In this document: positions 38,901 to 53,318 of the stretch, in pieces
How positions within the stretch are numbered: the stretch's first letter is position 1
Layout: each line of letters begins with the position of its first letter
Source: Tubiluchus corallicola
Taxonomy: Eukaryota; Priapulida; Priapulimorpha; Priapulimorphida; Tubiluchidae
Assembly (NCBI GenBank): GCA_030141605.1
Contig: JAQGDQ010000008.1
Coordinates: 570,501 to 634,500 of the forward strand
Length of the DNA stretch: 64,000 nucleotides
Direction of reading: 5' to 3'
Made by a program: the position numbers and the translations under genes
The notes under the pieces: generated by a model
What the model was told of the DNA's origin: nothing
Databases searched by the model: none
Seen by the model: the letters and a program-made list of their open reading frames with translations, nothing else

Positions 38901-41900
38901 GCTCTAAAAATGTATTTTCATAATTTAGATCTTTTAGAATTAGCACTAGTTTTTGCTTTTACGCTGGATTTCAAAGATAAACCTCAAAAAAAAATTACAA
39001 AAATCAAAAATACAGTCACCTCGGCAGAATTTTGCCAGGTCCGGGATCGAGTGGTCCTGGCACAAAAACAAACTTGCTGCCATCCACAAGACTTGGAAAT
39101 TCACTTAACAGTTGAGCAAAATTGTGCAAAGATTCTAGAAGAAACATATAAATATGTAAAAAGCATGTTATCGGGAATTGTTATCATCGAAACAAAACTT
39201 CACAGTTAAAATTCAATTTGAAAAGAAACTGAAAACTGGAACACCGAAGAACATAATAAGTGCTAAATACATAGGTCTCACCTTTTAATGTTTTATAATG
39301 ATTTGGACCATACGGCTGTGAAGTGAAATTCCCACATAAAACAAAACAGGTCGGTGGAAATCCAGAAAACCCAGAAAACAATATTCTTAGTTTTTCTATA
39401 ACCTGAATTAAAATCAAACATGTGATTGCTACAATACAAATTAAATAAATTAGTTTAAGAATAAAAACTATTAACTAAAATGTTCACTTTACAACAGTTA
39501 GCCACATACTAAACCATTTTTTCCAAGCTTTCAATTATGACAAAGCACTTATGACTTACTTTTAACAAAGCTGATGGAAAGCAGTTTTAGCAACTGGTTT
39601 ACAAAAAGTGAACTATCTCTATTTTAAATTTCAGTGATCAGTTTCAATTAATCAGTGATCAACCTCCAGAAACCAACTTTGAACTTAACATCACTTTTAC
39701 AGGATATATTAACCCACAATTATCGAAATTTTGAAACAAAACATGAATGAAATACAATTCAACACACTTCCAAGTCAGAATCCAGCATTGAACAATGATG
39801 TATTGAATAAAGAGCAAGTATTGAAAATGGTCACCCATCCAATCCCTGACCAGCCATCCATCACTTAACTTCAATTGCAAAACATTGTCTTAACTGCAAT
39901 CAGACTTTGTTGTTGAGTCATTACTTATTTTTCATGGATAGGTAAAAACTATCCATTACTCAGATGTGGATTTGAACCAAGGACCTTTAGATTATGATAT
40001 TAAATGTACAGCATGTTACTAATGATGTTTTATTGTGATTTACTATCTATCGTCTTATTTTCAAAATTGTCATCTTCAAGGTTGATTTCAACAGTTTTTT
40101 TTGCACAGACTAACCCAAACAATACCAAAAGGCTGAAGGCAAAAAAAGTGCAAAGTTAGAAAGTTAGATATGAGTACAGGCAAGGATCTATTGACGTTCT
40201 TCTTGAAACGAAATAATTTCAAATACTATATGAGTGTGTTCTGCATAAAACAGTAAAGCTGTTACAGTTTCTAGCATACATGAGTAGGACACTGTAATAA
40301 GAAGTTACCTTGACTTGATCAAGCCAAATGTCAGACAAAAACACGAACATGGCACCATCATTTTGTTGCTCTAGCTCCTGCAACTTCGTAGACACCTTTA
40401 CACTGAGTTTGTTTGGACCCCCAAAGAAGTTTACGTTGCCAAAGAAAAACCTGAGAAGGGTGAATAAGCTCAATACAATGAGACCAAAACATACTTGGAC
40501 AGTTGAGTACAGACATAAAATAGCTGTGAAGTACATTAACCTGTATCGTTAACAAGTTTAAAATAGCTTTAATTAACCTGCATTTATTCATTTATGAATT
40601 CTTAAAATCAAAAGTTAAACAGACCATGCAAGAGATACTTCTACAGCAATAGTAAACTGAAAGTAATTTCTATTCAAGTTAAATCGCAGCAAGGTCAATT
40701 TTAGATGCAAGACACAAATACGAAGCTAAGGTTAAAACCGCTGACTTTCTAGACACCTGGTAATTTTGGCTGCTTCTGCAGGTGGGAAACCCACTGCATT
40801 TACATGGAATGTCTTATCTTCGTACCATCCCTCCGCTAGGACAAAACAGTTTTCCGTGAATAAGCCTGTGTGAAAGACCGCATTTGACAGATCCAGAGGA
40901 ACTGCACCAGTCGGGTCCTCCAGAGAAAAAACACCCTGAAATAATTAAAATCATGTAGACACACAGAACAACATGCCACAGTACAGAGATCTAATTCAGA
41001 AGCTAGTTTAACTCAAAGACAGCAGGCCACACAAGTTGATACAATTTTAAAGAAACAACAATACAGTAGAAGTTATGATAGCATATTTTGCGTGTTTTAC
41101 GCAGTGTTTTACACTGCGAGCCGGAATCCAGCAGTAATTGGCAGAGCCTACTCAATGTACATAGTTGTGGCAGGACCAAAACCTAGTCCCCAATCCTCTA
41201 CGTGTCAAATCAACTAATGGCAAGGTGACTTAACCACTGTTTACAGTCTCCCTCAATAAGGTAAATGGCCAGAATCAAAAATACTCAGCATAAGTGTTGA
41301 GCATTTATCCATTTACTAAATGGGCTTGGAGTTGCTCAAATTTGATCAGTAAACATACAGTGTTCAAAGACTTTTACTTGACAAGTAAAAGTATAAAAAT
41401 AAAAAAACATTTTTAGAGCAGCAACCCATATAAAACCAGTTTTGGCAAAGACAAAAATTTCCTATTTTATGTAGCCAACTTGATAGCTAGGTAACAGAGC
41501 TATAAATAAATAAATTACGTTTTCCACTCAGAGTCCACTATTCTGAGTTTGGATGTACTGATATCATAATAAGACAAATATCTAAGATAGTAAGGCTCTC
41601 CATTACAAATCAAAATTGAATCAAAATGAAGTTTTATATTTTGAATTCAGATTGTTAGGGAACTTATAAAGACAATAAAAGTAACTGGAATTATGCATCT
41701 AATTTACTAGGCACAAAACTCTCTGTTATTAACTTATCTGATAAAGCTAAATACTTTTAACACTAAAACTTATTTTAAACTCAAATTAGTAAAAGCAAAA
41801 TCGATTTCGAATTTGAACATTCGACGAACGGCCTAACAAGTTGTGATAGGACATTGGCAGAAGCAACGGCACTTACCTACAATCAGCATTCATAAAAATT

Positions 41901-44900
41901 TAACATGAAAATATCTTTTGACTGACCTCTTTTATTTGGGTCAACATACCAAGTACGATGACATCTCCCACCTTAGCGGTGCATCCAAGAAGATATTCCA
42001 CTGGTTTCAGCTACGAATAAAAACGAGAAAGGAAATCTTCACTTAATTAAAAATAACATCATTTTCCAGAAATGTATTATAAGCTTTACTGCTCATTGGG
42101 TACACAATAAAATCAATGTTAGGCATTGCTCAACAAGAACGCATATTTTCAACAACACGATTAGTATAGAATTGCACAAAGAAAAAGCCTGCCTGGAATT
42201 GAAGAGAAATGATTATGTGCTTTATGAGTGCTAAAGAAACAATTTTTACGATGACACAGAAAAGAAAGTCTTTGTGCTTTTAAAGGTCAAAAACTAGTCG
42301 TTAAAAAATAAACATCAGCTGTAAGGGACAAAAATGAACGGCATAATTTCATCACTGTTACAACGAATTGATGAAATATAGCAACAACTATACTTTAAAG
42401 GATATTAGCAAACACTTGAAATACACTCCAAACACAACTAGTAAAAATGCAACTTAATCATGACGTCATCAGGATTTCACAACAAAATCAAACCAGCTAA
42501 AGTTTCTTAGCAATTATTCTTACTTGATTATTAATAGGGCTGCGTATTCAATGAGATTTTCATATTGCTAATTTGCTATAGGTATACAGTATACTAACCA
42601 CTTATAGCGAAATTCAAAGGACTGTGAAAACTTGCTTGCTATAACACAGTCCCATTACAGCAGCGGTCAATTGTCTAGGACTCTAGGTGTATGTACAAGA
42701 TAGTAATGATGCCTATAAGGCGGTGCAGTAATGATTAAAACAGAGCACTTTCTATTGAGAATGGCACAAGTTTCTTAATGAGGGCCAAAGTTTAGCAACT
42801 ATTTTACCACAAAAGAGTAAACCTATATGAAACTCTAGAATTTTAAGATTAAGGCAGTATTTTATGCAATAAATTCCTCCATAAAACCGCCGAGCAAGTT
42901 GCTTTTCTAAGTCACCACTGCTGTGATTCATGATGATGTATGATCACGGCTGAGTGTTTTGTGGGTGTCATACTATAATTATTTAACTGCCAGTGCATAG
43001 TTAGTGGATGGACAGAGGATGCCTTGCATAGGTGGAAAGCACAACACCTTTTATCAGTTTAAGCTTATTTTGGATGCAAAAATCTGTCTTTATTTAAATA
43101 GCTATGCAGATGCAACATGATTTATGATTATAGTCATTTCAACATGGCCTAAGCCAGCTAATAACTAAGTCTACAGTCTGGTTAGCTTATGTGTTACTTC
43201 ACTGTATTTATTTAAAATAGTATTTTTGTTAAACATTAAACTTTGAAAAGTCACAGAATTACTTAGTTTGTGAAACCGAACAGTTTATTTTTTGAAAAAC
43301 TCTGAAGGTTATTTTTGCCAGCTCCACATTAAATTGCACCACAGATTTGTCGAAGAAGCTGTCCAATTCTGAAAGGCATGACAACAGGTCGTTATAGTTA
43401 ACCAGTGATGACGCACAAAATTGCTGAAGTTTAGCAATTGCAATAATTGCTTCATTCAATAACATGTAGATAAGCTGATCTTAATCTATGTCATTCTGAA
43501 TGGAGGTTACAATTACAACAGTACAAGTAGTTGCAGACCCACCAGCACATCTTCATGTGCTGTACTTGATACACATTGTTTTTTGCACAATCAAAAAATT
43601 AATCCCCACAGGGAATGGTGACCTCTTTGCCCTTGGTGAGTGGTGCCTATTTATCCATTGTATTACAACTCAGGCCTCGTTACATGCAGGGGTAGTACAT
43701 TCACAGGGCAGTAAAATTACCTCGTACTAAGCAAAATCTCGTATGTTGGAGCTTGTTGTAAGCAAGGTTAAATATATTATTCGAGCCTAAGAATTGATGG
43801 GACTTTGAAATTTACTCTTAATAACCATTTACCTTTTATAACAGGTCTCGTTATAAGCGGATTATACTGTAGATTGCTCTTTTAGAATTCAAGGAAAAAA
43901 GTGAGTAGCCTTGATTTCAATTTGATCTAACCCCTTATTCAAGTAATTCTGCTCAGTGGTGCAGCTAACAGGGAAGCAATGGAAACAAATGCTCCCCCTG
44001 AGAATGGAAGCAACCGCTCCCCCTGAGAATGGAAGCAACCCCTCCCCATGAGAATGGAAGCAACCGCTCCCCATGAGAATGGAAGTAACCGCTCCCCCTG
44101 AGAATCGAAGCAACCCCTCCCCATGAGAATGGAAGTAACCGCTCCCCCTGAGAATGGAAGCAACCCCTCCCCATGAGAATGGAAGTAACCGCTCCCCATG
44201 AGAATGGAAGCAACCGCTCCCCCTGAGAATCGAAGCAACCCCTCCCCATGAGAATGGAAGCAACCGCTCCCCATGAGAATGGAAGCAACCGCTCCCCCTG
44301 AGAATCGAAGCAACCCCTCCCCATGAGAATGGAAGTAACCGCTCCCCATGAGAATGGAAGCAACCGCTCCCCCTGAGAATGGAAGCAACCGCTCCCCCTG
44401 AGCACATTTTTCAAAATTGGTGAGTTTACAACCATTTTTAAATCTGTAGTTCATTTGCGTAATAAAAGTCGATTCATTATGGAAGTGAATATTGTTATGA
44501 TGATCGGAAACCTGAATTTGTGAGATACTCTTCCGATCATCCGAACCGCTGTGTTCAAGTTCTGATCATCAGAATGCCGATTCTGCTCAGTTTGCTGTGC
44601 ACAAGTACTGATTATTGAATTTGCTAGTAGTCTTCCAATAATCTGAACCACAGCTACACTGATATATATATATATACGATGCACTTGAATCATCTCCCAC
44701 CTGAACTGCTCTGAAGACTATTTTTATCTGAAAAAGATAAGTGCGGTAGCACAACTGCCAGATAAAATGCAGATGTACGCACAACTCACGAGAACATTTA
44801 AGCCGCTGGGTATAACATTTTTAAAATGTGAATTAAGATAATGGTGTGAAAATATTTGAAATTTGTATAGCTATATCAGTTTTGCCTACATCCAACAAAA

Positions 44901-47900
44901 TACAGTAAAGCACTTTTTAAACCTACCCCACCCTTCTCCTGAAAACAGAAGTGTGCGTCTGCTGTGCCAGATAGTGCAGTATCGCTAGAAAAAAATCTTC
45001 TGAGAACAGAACATTAAGAAACGCATGGGAAGTTTAGGGTTCCGACATTTTATTGTAAATGTATATATACATTTTAGAAAACGTAACTAGATGAGATAAT
45101 GACAAAACACAGCATGAGAACCACAAAAGATATATGTAGTGCTATTAAATGGAGTGAAAAGTGTAATTCTATTTCAAGGATGTTTAGTTAGTTTCTTATT
45201 AAACTTTTGCACTATGCATGGACAAGGACAAGAATGGTACGCTTTTTACTCATGAAACCTCCAAGTTAGTCCTTCCTCATCAATGTGCAATGCAATTTGT
45301 TGCAACCAGTCTATCAAGTATCTGCTCAATTATAAAAGAACAATACAACTTTGATCAGTAGGACCAATTCATACCATCATCAAAAAAAAAGCACAAGGAA
45401 TAAAAACTGGTAAAAAAATTAGAACTTTAAATCATAAGTTCTTGCTGATAATAAAAATGTGATTTTATGAAACAGGATTAAGTCACATTTGCTTAAACCA
45501 TATTTTATGTGATATCGAAAAGACACTTAGCCAGCAGCTTTATTTTATATTTTATCATGTTTGTTTGTTTATCAGACGTCAGGCCACTCACAGATAGGGA
45601 CACACTGACTGGCAGCCAACCAACCAGTTTGTTCCAACCAAAGCCAGACAACCACCATTGCTAGGTGGCCTACATGCATGCTAAAGCTTAACTGAAGCAA
45701 CTGAAAGTGGAGCTATGCGAGCTCGGTGTTTGAGAATGTTTAGTGTTTGCATCCGCAATTTTTCCATGTCAAGTAGTTTCAATTGTCATTTTTGTATTTC
45801 AAATTATTCTCTTATTTAGATATCCACTGCACTTATACAGTTCTTGGAACAGTACTAGCACCGCTCTCTTTACCGCTAAGATCGATAAAGTTTGGAAAAC
45901 TTTGGCTAATATTCATTCTCCAGGAACGTGGTCCCGATCACAGGAACAATATCTACTGCCAATCATTTTTGTTTGTTTTTTTAATCACATGGCCCTGGAA
46001 GAATTTTCTGGGGCCATTACTTTATTTGAGCAACCTGCCTCAGGCTGAGTGCTAGTGCCTCTCATGTTCTAGTTTTAATTTTAAATACAAAATAGCAATT
46101 ATGTACTTCCTTTAAAATGGTACCTTCCTCGTGTTTAACACAAAATTAAAATGTATAATTAACGCGTTAAAAATTGTTAGGTATGTGTCACCACGCCTTT
46201 TTATTGTGCTTGCTCCCCCTATCTTTAGAACACAGCTACACCCCTGGTTCTGCTTTTTATAATATTTGAGGTTTTGCAGATTAGTAAAATGCTATTTAAA
46301 CTGATAAAAATAATTGCCTGCTAATAAATACAATAATATTAACAGCATTAATGTTGCTTAATGTCTTGTCTTCAAGCTCATTCTTCATATAGCAACTTCA
46401 TTTAGAACAATGAATTAACAACTAGGGCCGTCTTAGCACATGGGCACACTAACCAATTGTTCTGTGTGGGTACACCGTTGCCCCAGTGCTTTGCCGGGGG
46501 CCTATAACACTATTAAGATGGGTCTGTTGACAACATAATTATGGCAACTACAATCCAATTAAAGTGATATGGTTCATACATTACAACCCCATTTATCAAT
46601 CTTTCTAATTTTCAATATGACAGATCTTCAGTAATATAATCATTTAAAGCAATACCTGAAATTTCTTGTTAGCTTCCTCTGGAAAACAGCCGGGAATAAC
46701 AGGAGTAAATAAATCATGTCTTGAAGTCCTCTGTACAAAAAATAAACAAAACTTAGATATAATTATAGGCACACAGACTTAAACCACTTTTTGTCTTTTT
46801 ACAACTGTTTCCAATTTCCCTGATTTTAGCCCCATTTTTATCATTTTCCCTGACTTTTTAATGTCTTTCCAACAAATTATCTTTTTCCCTGACTTTTCCA
46901 TGACTTTCCAGGATAGCCTGTATTTTCAAGGATTTTCCCTGCCTGTGGGAACCCTGTAAATGGATGACTCGTTCCCAAAAACCTTTCACAATGGTCTGCA
47001 TTGTGCAAATACAAAAGAAATTTTACCTGATACATAATTTTGTATCGATCGATAAAAATGTCGGCTTTGTCTTTTGCAGGACCGTGTAGACAAACGTCCG
47101 GGGAATTTAATACTTCATTCCTGAAAAAGCCAGTTAGTTTTCTTTTATCACAGCAAATCAAAACATATATTTGCATTGACCATATCCTGGAAAGCAAAAT
47201 TTTTTCTTTTTCATTATGAATGTTTTCGAATATTAGCAAAAATGATAAACCCATCTTACGGTAAAAATTTCTTTCTATCCTGGACGTACGTAAACCGTGG
47301 AATTGCAAATGCATCTATAATTGTCAAAATCTGTTCCCTGAAACATGAAATTAACATTAATAATTTACAAGTCATAAAATGCACATGCAAAATTCAATGG
47401 ATTGTGGGTGTATTTGGTTTTTCATTCATAAAAAAAACTACATATAACAACAAAATTTGTACTATTGGTGGTAAAAAATTTCTTACCCTTTATCATCTTC
47501 AGAATGACTACACTCCTGCACTGCAGCAGCTACAGTAGCCTTGTCAATTACAGATGAACTCACTGCAATTAAAAAATTTAATACGAAAGGTCATGCTAAA
47601 GTTGTTACAGTTAACAATTTAGCCACCAAATCAATACAGGAAGCACTGAATTGACTTGTTCTAAAAGCTAACCAGGAAAAAACTAATCAAATGCAATACC
47701 ATATAAAGTGCGGTCCTTACTCTCTCAAAAAGATAAACAGTCATAATTAGTATAAGTATGATCCCAAAGCAAGATATGAACCTAGCTGTCATCCATGCGC
47801 TAATCAGCCTTGGCGTTGCTTAACTTCAGTTGCTAAGCACATATTGCAACCACTCAAACCATTCCCCCCTAAGGATAACCTTGCACATCGGTAATGTGAT

Positions 47901-48994
47901 GCAAAATAAACCAAAGTATTACTATTATAAAACAGCTTTCACTGCACATAAATATTTTAATGAATTAAAGTACGAACGTGGTTGTTTCTGCACAGCTTCC
48001 AGTATCCTGTCCAACCAATCTTCTCTGGAAACCTCACTCACAGGAAGCAGTATGTCAACCAGGTACTTCGAAGCCTCACTGGAAAATACAAAATATCTGT
48101 TCAGCAACTTAATGAAAATTGGTGAAACACAGCCGCCAGGGGGCACCAGTAGAAAGTAGGCTTTTCTTTTCTGTAAAAAAAACTGTCTCTTTGAACAGGA
48201 AATGTGGTAAGATTGGCTACAAAGATTAAAAGGCTAAAACTATTTAAAACAATCGAATGGAATACTAGTATGCCATACTGGCACTAAATATTTACCAATA
48301 TTTAAATTAAAAATAAACATTTTACTATTAAGTTATAGTGTCGCATAGTGGAAACTGACGAAAAACTCGTTGCAATACACACTTCCCTTTGACCTGTTAT
48401 ACACTAGGGTAATGGGAGCCTGTTATACTGCCATCACTACACAGGGACTGCCATAAGGAGCTCTGCATTCTTATTAGCCAAGTTGATTACTTAGTAATGT
48501 GTCACCTTTTGATGAAAATTTATCATGCAAAAAGTCTAGTATGAAAATTAAACTACATCACTACATGAAAACAATAAACTGTACAGCACATTTGCCACTG
48601 GTCAGAACCACAGCCAAGAATCGGCTTCAGAGTTGAAATCGAACATTCGGTAAAGCATAAATGTAAAACAATCAATGAAAATGCAGTCTGCGCAATTTTA
48701 GCTAGACATCTTACATGTAAAAAAGATCCAGGATTACAGAAACAAAAACATTAAAAGCACTAGAGTTACATTACCTTTATTTGTTATGGCATTTCCAGGG
48801 ACAATCAAATTTACTTCAAATTACACCCTTAATAATTGTTTTAAAAACAGTAAGTTATAAAAGCTCTTACTTGTGTGCAACTTGTAAACACAAAAAAAAC
48901 TACTTAAGGGACAAGGAGGTTCATACCTTCGAAGTGTATAGCCATGCATTTTAAAAGCCGACACGATAATGCTTTTCACGCTCACTGCTGTCAT
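35973..48994 (-). CDS. POLE2: DNA polymerase epsilon subunit 2 (POLE2), complete, 14 exons
   Basis: B-subunit of DNA polymerase epsilon, a nuclear scaffold that joins the catalytic subunit to the CMG helicase in leading-strand replication. Exons in gene order: 48927-48994, 47978-48078, 47487-47562, 47260-47337, 47027-47120, 46656-46730, 41927-42010, 40757-40935, 40309-40450, 39282-39402, 39020-39134, 37934-38120, 36969-37145, 35973-36056. Phases match throughout, giving 526 aa, essentially the family length (human 527). The N-terminal helical domain holds [10 protein letters not shown] and AAAVQEC. An OB-fold part holds [19 protein letters not shown]. The inactive calcineurin-like phosphoesterase part holds [62 protein letters not shown], and [18 protein letters not shown] near the end. 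ATG at 48994 is chosen because its [12 protein letters not shown] aligns with the known N-terminus; no in-frame stop lies just upstream. One intron (42011-46655) is 4.6 kb and carries a minisatellite. Confidence 0.97.
38266..38506. repeat. Near-perfect 114-bp inverted repeat (hairpin) of 5S-like SINE sequence
   Basis: The arms 38266-38379 and 38393-38506 are reverse complements with about two mismatches, separated by a 13-base loop. The right arm reads GCGATTAGCTCAGTGATTAC (a tRNA A-box-like string), then AAAGTCAAGCAATACC and CCTGGTCAGAAAATGGATGA, the family's 5S-like block. Two SINE pieces therefore sit head to head in a POLE2 intron. Any transcript on either strand could fold into a long dsRNA stem. 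Confidence 0.9.
39765..40030 (-). repeat. 5S-like SINE copy with tRNA-like head and tail core, minus orientation
   Basis: On the complement, in order: an A-box-like ATTAGTAACATGCTG, a B-box-like TGGTTCAAATCC (about 39975), the 5S-like GAAGTTAAGTGATGGATGGC, CTGGTCAGGGATTGGATGGG and TGACC (about 39830-39880), and the tail core TTCAATGCTGGATTCTGACT (39772-39793). This is the fullest copy, and it gives the family order tRNA-like head, 5S-like body, tail. It lies in a POLE2 intron. Confidence 0.7.
41110..41270 (-). repeat. SINE-like copy with tail core, minus orientation
   Basis: The complement shows GAGGATTGGGGACTAGG, then TTTTGGTCCTGCCACAAC, then CAATTACTGCTGGATTCCGG. It matches the block order of the 19316 units, including GCCACAAC. 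It is in a POLE2 intron. Confidence 0.6.
43992..44402. repeat. 25-bp minisatellite, 16 units, with a 75-bp higher-order repeat
   Basis: The unit, in phase, is CTCCCC(C/A)TGAGAAT(G/C) followed by GAAG(C/T)AACC(G/C), exactly 25 bp, repeated 16 times plus a partial copy. Variants mostly cycle in threes: one unit ending C, then two units with CCCCATGAG ending G. This gives a 75-bp higher-order period over most of the array. Because 25 is not a multiple of three, all three minus-strand frames are open (156-172 codons) and read the same 25-residue cycle. It lies in the 4.6-kb POLE2 intron, on the gene's own strand. Confidence 0.95.
46795..46961. repeat. TTCCCTGACTTTTCC-type dispersed repeat, truncated
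   Basis: Several copies of TTTCCCTGA(C/T)TTT, GACTTTCCA and TTTTCCCTGCC end in GTGGGAACCCTG at about 46946-46957. A CAGGGTTCCCAC terminus on the complement is typical of a widespread animal MITE-like repeat. The other end is not visible. It is in a POLE2 intron, and the antisense ORF through it is repeat-derived. Confidence 0.5.
47755..47875 (-). repeat. 5S-like SINE copy, minus orientation, no tail
   Basis: The complement reads TTAGCAACTGAAGTTAAGCA, then GGCTGATTAGCGCATGGATG and ACAGCTAGGTTC. This follows the 5S rRNA layout GAAGCTAAGCA, GGTTAGTACTTGGATG. The tail core is missing. It lies in a POLE2 intron. Confidence 0.65.
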
Positions 48995-51900
48995 TTTACA
49001 GGCCGCGTGTCTCTGTTGCAGCCAAATTTTCAATATGGCCAAATGGGCAAAACTGGAAAATAGCTGTAATAACAAAACAATTTAACAAAACTTGAGTAAA
49101 ATGTAGATTAAACATTCACAACGATAAGTATAAAATTATTGCAAAAAACTACTATACACATAAAAGCACCATAACAGGAATCTAGTAATGGGAGCCTGCT
49201 CTGAATGGCTTACATTCAGAAATAATCCCTCTTAATAAAAGCTTATAATATGTTTTGTAGAACATAAATCTAACTGTCTGTAAAATCAATTTTGATCGTA
49301 TCTGGATATATTTATACATACATTTATATATATTTATATATACATAAGATTCCAGGCTACAACTCCAACGACTGCACCATTCTTGGCGATCTGCATATCA
49401 AATTTAAGGTCTCAATCTGGTCCTTTACCATTGGGGGTTTATTTTTCGAATCAGGCCCACCAGGAGGAACAGTCGCTGTTTCCCCTACGGGCATTTTCAG
49501 TGTCCCAAGCTGGCAGATGGCCTTGAGAAAGTCACCAATAGTGTAATGGTGGTTGCAGCAGATATTATGGTGTAAGAATTAATTCATGGAATGCATTCTT
49601 GGAATTTGGGTGATGGCAATTAAAGCGTGCATTATGCTACAGAATCAAATTATCACATTACAGTTACCAATTGCTGTTAAAACAGCGTTGAATGCATTTT
49701 TAATGTTAAGCTCAAATAACTATTTTTTGTGCTTGAATATTTCAATCCACTACATGCGAATGACGAAAAAAAATTTAGTAACAAGGCACAGTGTGCGAAA
49801 GCTTTAGCATGACGTCACTGGTATCTCACACCCTGTTGGTTTATCATTGCAGCCATGACTCAACCATGGCTAAATTTATTGCTTTTTAAATTTCTGACTG
49901 TCAAGGCTGGCTTGTGTCACTCAAAACAGCGAATATTTTTACGTTTTCCAAATGCTAAAATTGTAAAAGGACAGTTGATACATAGATGCGACTGACGAGA
50001 AAAAACTGTATACAGGGCAGAATGATGGCGTTTGCTGGCTTTGGCCATTGATGGTCTTTATACGCTATCTGTTAAATGAGTGATGGAAAATAAACATTGT
50101 CTTTTGACTTTAACATTATCAAGACTATTTAATGACTTTTCACACTCTCTCTCAATGTTTTTAATAATTATGTTGATTGAACAACTCAAGTAATGACAGA
50201 TATTCATATTCATAATGACAGACTTGCGCTTAGTTAAAGATTCTGTTGTTCAATTTCGCTGTCTTATAGCTTGTTACCAGTGGCCATAAAGTAAGTTTGT
50301 GAAACCTTCATTTCCAACCAGGAATATGCTACATAACTGAGTGAGGTTTCAGACAAACACTAAAATTTAGCCCGAATGATTAATATTACCTTAGTTACTG
50401 CACAAGTATTAACCAAGAAAGTTGTGGCTGGCAGCTAATTACACTATCATAATAACATTTACTTTAAATCATAGACTTGATTTGCGAGAGTACTCCTCAC
50501 CATTATATTGTTCATACAACTCAATGCAATACCATACAAGGCTTGACTTATCATTTCTATACAGCTACAGATTAATAAGTAAATTGATTAACTCCTACTT
50601 GATGCATCCCAAGTTTAGCTTTCACAGACTGTGATACTTAGTCTGGTGTAAATTCAGCATTTTAGTTATATTTTACCGCATACGTGCGAGTATTGTTGAA
50701 TGTGCTAGAGGTACTAGGGATGTCATGCCGAAATTAATAAAGGTTATTTGTGCTTGTACAAAACTTTTTTGTCACTTTTTAAATACAACATGGTTATCAG
50801 TAATGTCTAAACTACATTTTAACACCCAATTATATTTTGCATTCAGTGCTGCTTTAAGTATAAAACAGCACACTACTCTAACGCCGCAGAAAAAATGTGG
50901 CTAACAACAGTAGCACCGTTATTACCACTTCGCTATTATCCAACACACAATCCAATGACCTACATATGGAAAATACATTTTGATGCCCAGGCAAGCAACT
51001 AACATATAAGTAACAATGATATAATCGTTTTGGCTTTCAGATCGATTTTAAACATTCAGCACATTTTGTGTAAATTATGGTCTAAGACAAATTTTGCGAA
51101 TCGAATTAAAACAAATGTCACTGACACAAAGCAAATACCTAATGTTTAATTATTGCCATGATATTAGATATAGAAAACTGTAGTTGTTGTGAAACACCTT
51201 TCTTGAAATAAGATTTTGTAATTTACAATTCAAAAAGTTCACCAAAATTTAAAATTTCGTATGATAAAAAAGTATAAACTGCAAAAGTTCAAATGACTAT
51301 GATTTATAGTTGCAAACGTCCTTTTCGTTTCTTCTTTATCGGCATAATTACGTGAAGCATATCTAGGCTAGACTTTGACAGCATAATTACACTGACCTGA
51401 CATTTACTCACGCACACATTAACGCCAACCAAAAATTAATGGAAACACTGACGCAACTAATAACATACGCGCGCATATAACACTATAATATACTCAAAAC
51501 ACAAGTCTAAGAAAAATAGCTTTCAAAAACTGAATCTAACTTAGCCTTATAGTACCGCCAAATTTTTGCAGCGTCACCTATTGGCGGTAAACTAGGTATG
51601 CAGATAGTAACACTGCGGCTAACATGCCTAATAAAAGGGAAAACTTTTTGCGATATCAGCATTAAAATGTTAGCTTTTTTTGATTACAGATTCACTGTTG
51701 GTATTTTACCTATTTCTTAACGTACAGCTGTTATTCGTGTATGTTTTTTTCATTTCAATATAAACTTTTTAGCAGTATAATTATACATTTAGAAAACTCT
51801 CTTGTAATAAATAATAATAATATTCTTTATTACTGTTAATGAATTTACAATTTAAAACACAAGTGAGGTTGTAATTAATTACACTAAAACTTAAGACTCA

Positions 51901-52244
51901 CTTAAGACTTTAAAACTTTACAATATTTACAAATTGAAATTCAAATTAGGTACTTTATGGATGTTTTGTGTTAGTGATTTGAGTGTTTTGTGTGTGGTGG
52001 GTTTTATTTTGTTGATATGATGTTAATGCATGACAGGTTTTGGTATGCCACTATCTACAAACTACTGGGTCAACGTTGATAATACGTGTTGTTTCATGTT
52101 TTCATATTAGTTATTTTTTTGAAGGCCACTATAGTATTTTTCAGTTCATTTTTGAATTTTTTAGAGTCACTGCAGATTTTGCATTAATTGGGCAAGCATT
52201 CCATTTATTGCCGTTCTGCAGACTGAATTGTGTCCACATTTATT
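48995..52244. other. POLE2 5' flank and intergenic sequence
   Basis: The POLE2 promoter should lie just above 48994, but no TATA box or motif stands out. A TATA-rich simple repeat lies at 49308-49346. Next to it is a GC-richer orphan ORF (listed separately). From 49.6 to 52.2 kb I see no exon. An inverted pair TACCGCCAA / TTGGCGGTA sits at 51553-51589. Confidence 0.5.
49357..49578 (-). other. Unidentified minus-strand open frame without its own ATG start
   Basis: A 73-codon open stretch runs from an upstream stop to TAG at 49357. It includes YTIGDFLKAICQLGTLKMP and VKDQIETLNLICRSP. The stretch is clearly less AT-rich than its surroundings. It has no obvious splice acceptor and no N-terminal ATG, and I cannot match it to a family. 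A TATA-rich simple repeat follows its 3' end, as at some retroposon tails. It could be a terminal exon of an unseen gene, a retroelement scrap, or chance. Confidence 0.3.
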
Positions 52245-53204
<960 letters not shown>

Positions 53205-53318
53205 TATTTATCATTTGTATTTATGTGTTTTATGCTGTATGTCTTTGGTTTAGCGTTTTTTTCGATATTAAATAGAAGCTGTTTGGCACTGAAAGCTGTC
53301 ATCAAATCGTTTAAATAT

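Noticed and set aside
43889-44454. Three overlapping minus-strand ORFs of 156-172 codons as real proteins
   Set aside because: All three frames of a 25-bp minisatellite are open by arithmetic. There are no domains or splice sites suited to an exon.
45743-46055. 90-101-codon plus-strand ORFs in the large POLE2 intron
   Set aside because: Two frames overlap, hydrophobic residues are spread without a clear pattern, there is no recognisable family, and the ORFs are antisense to POLE2.
46877-47314. 145-codon minus-strand ORF overlapping two POLE2 regions
   Set aside because: It is a read-through of one true POLE2 exon (47027-47120) into intron and a dispersed repeat. The real exon ends at splice sites.
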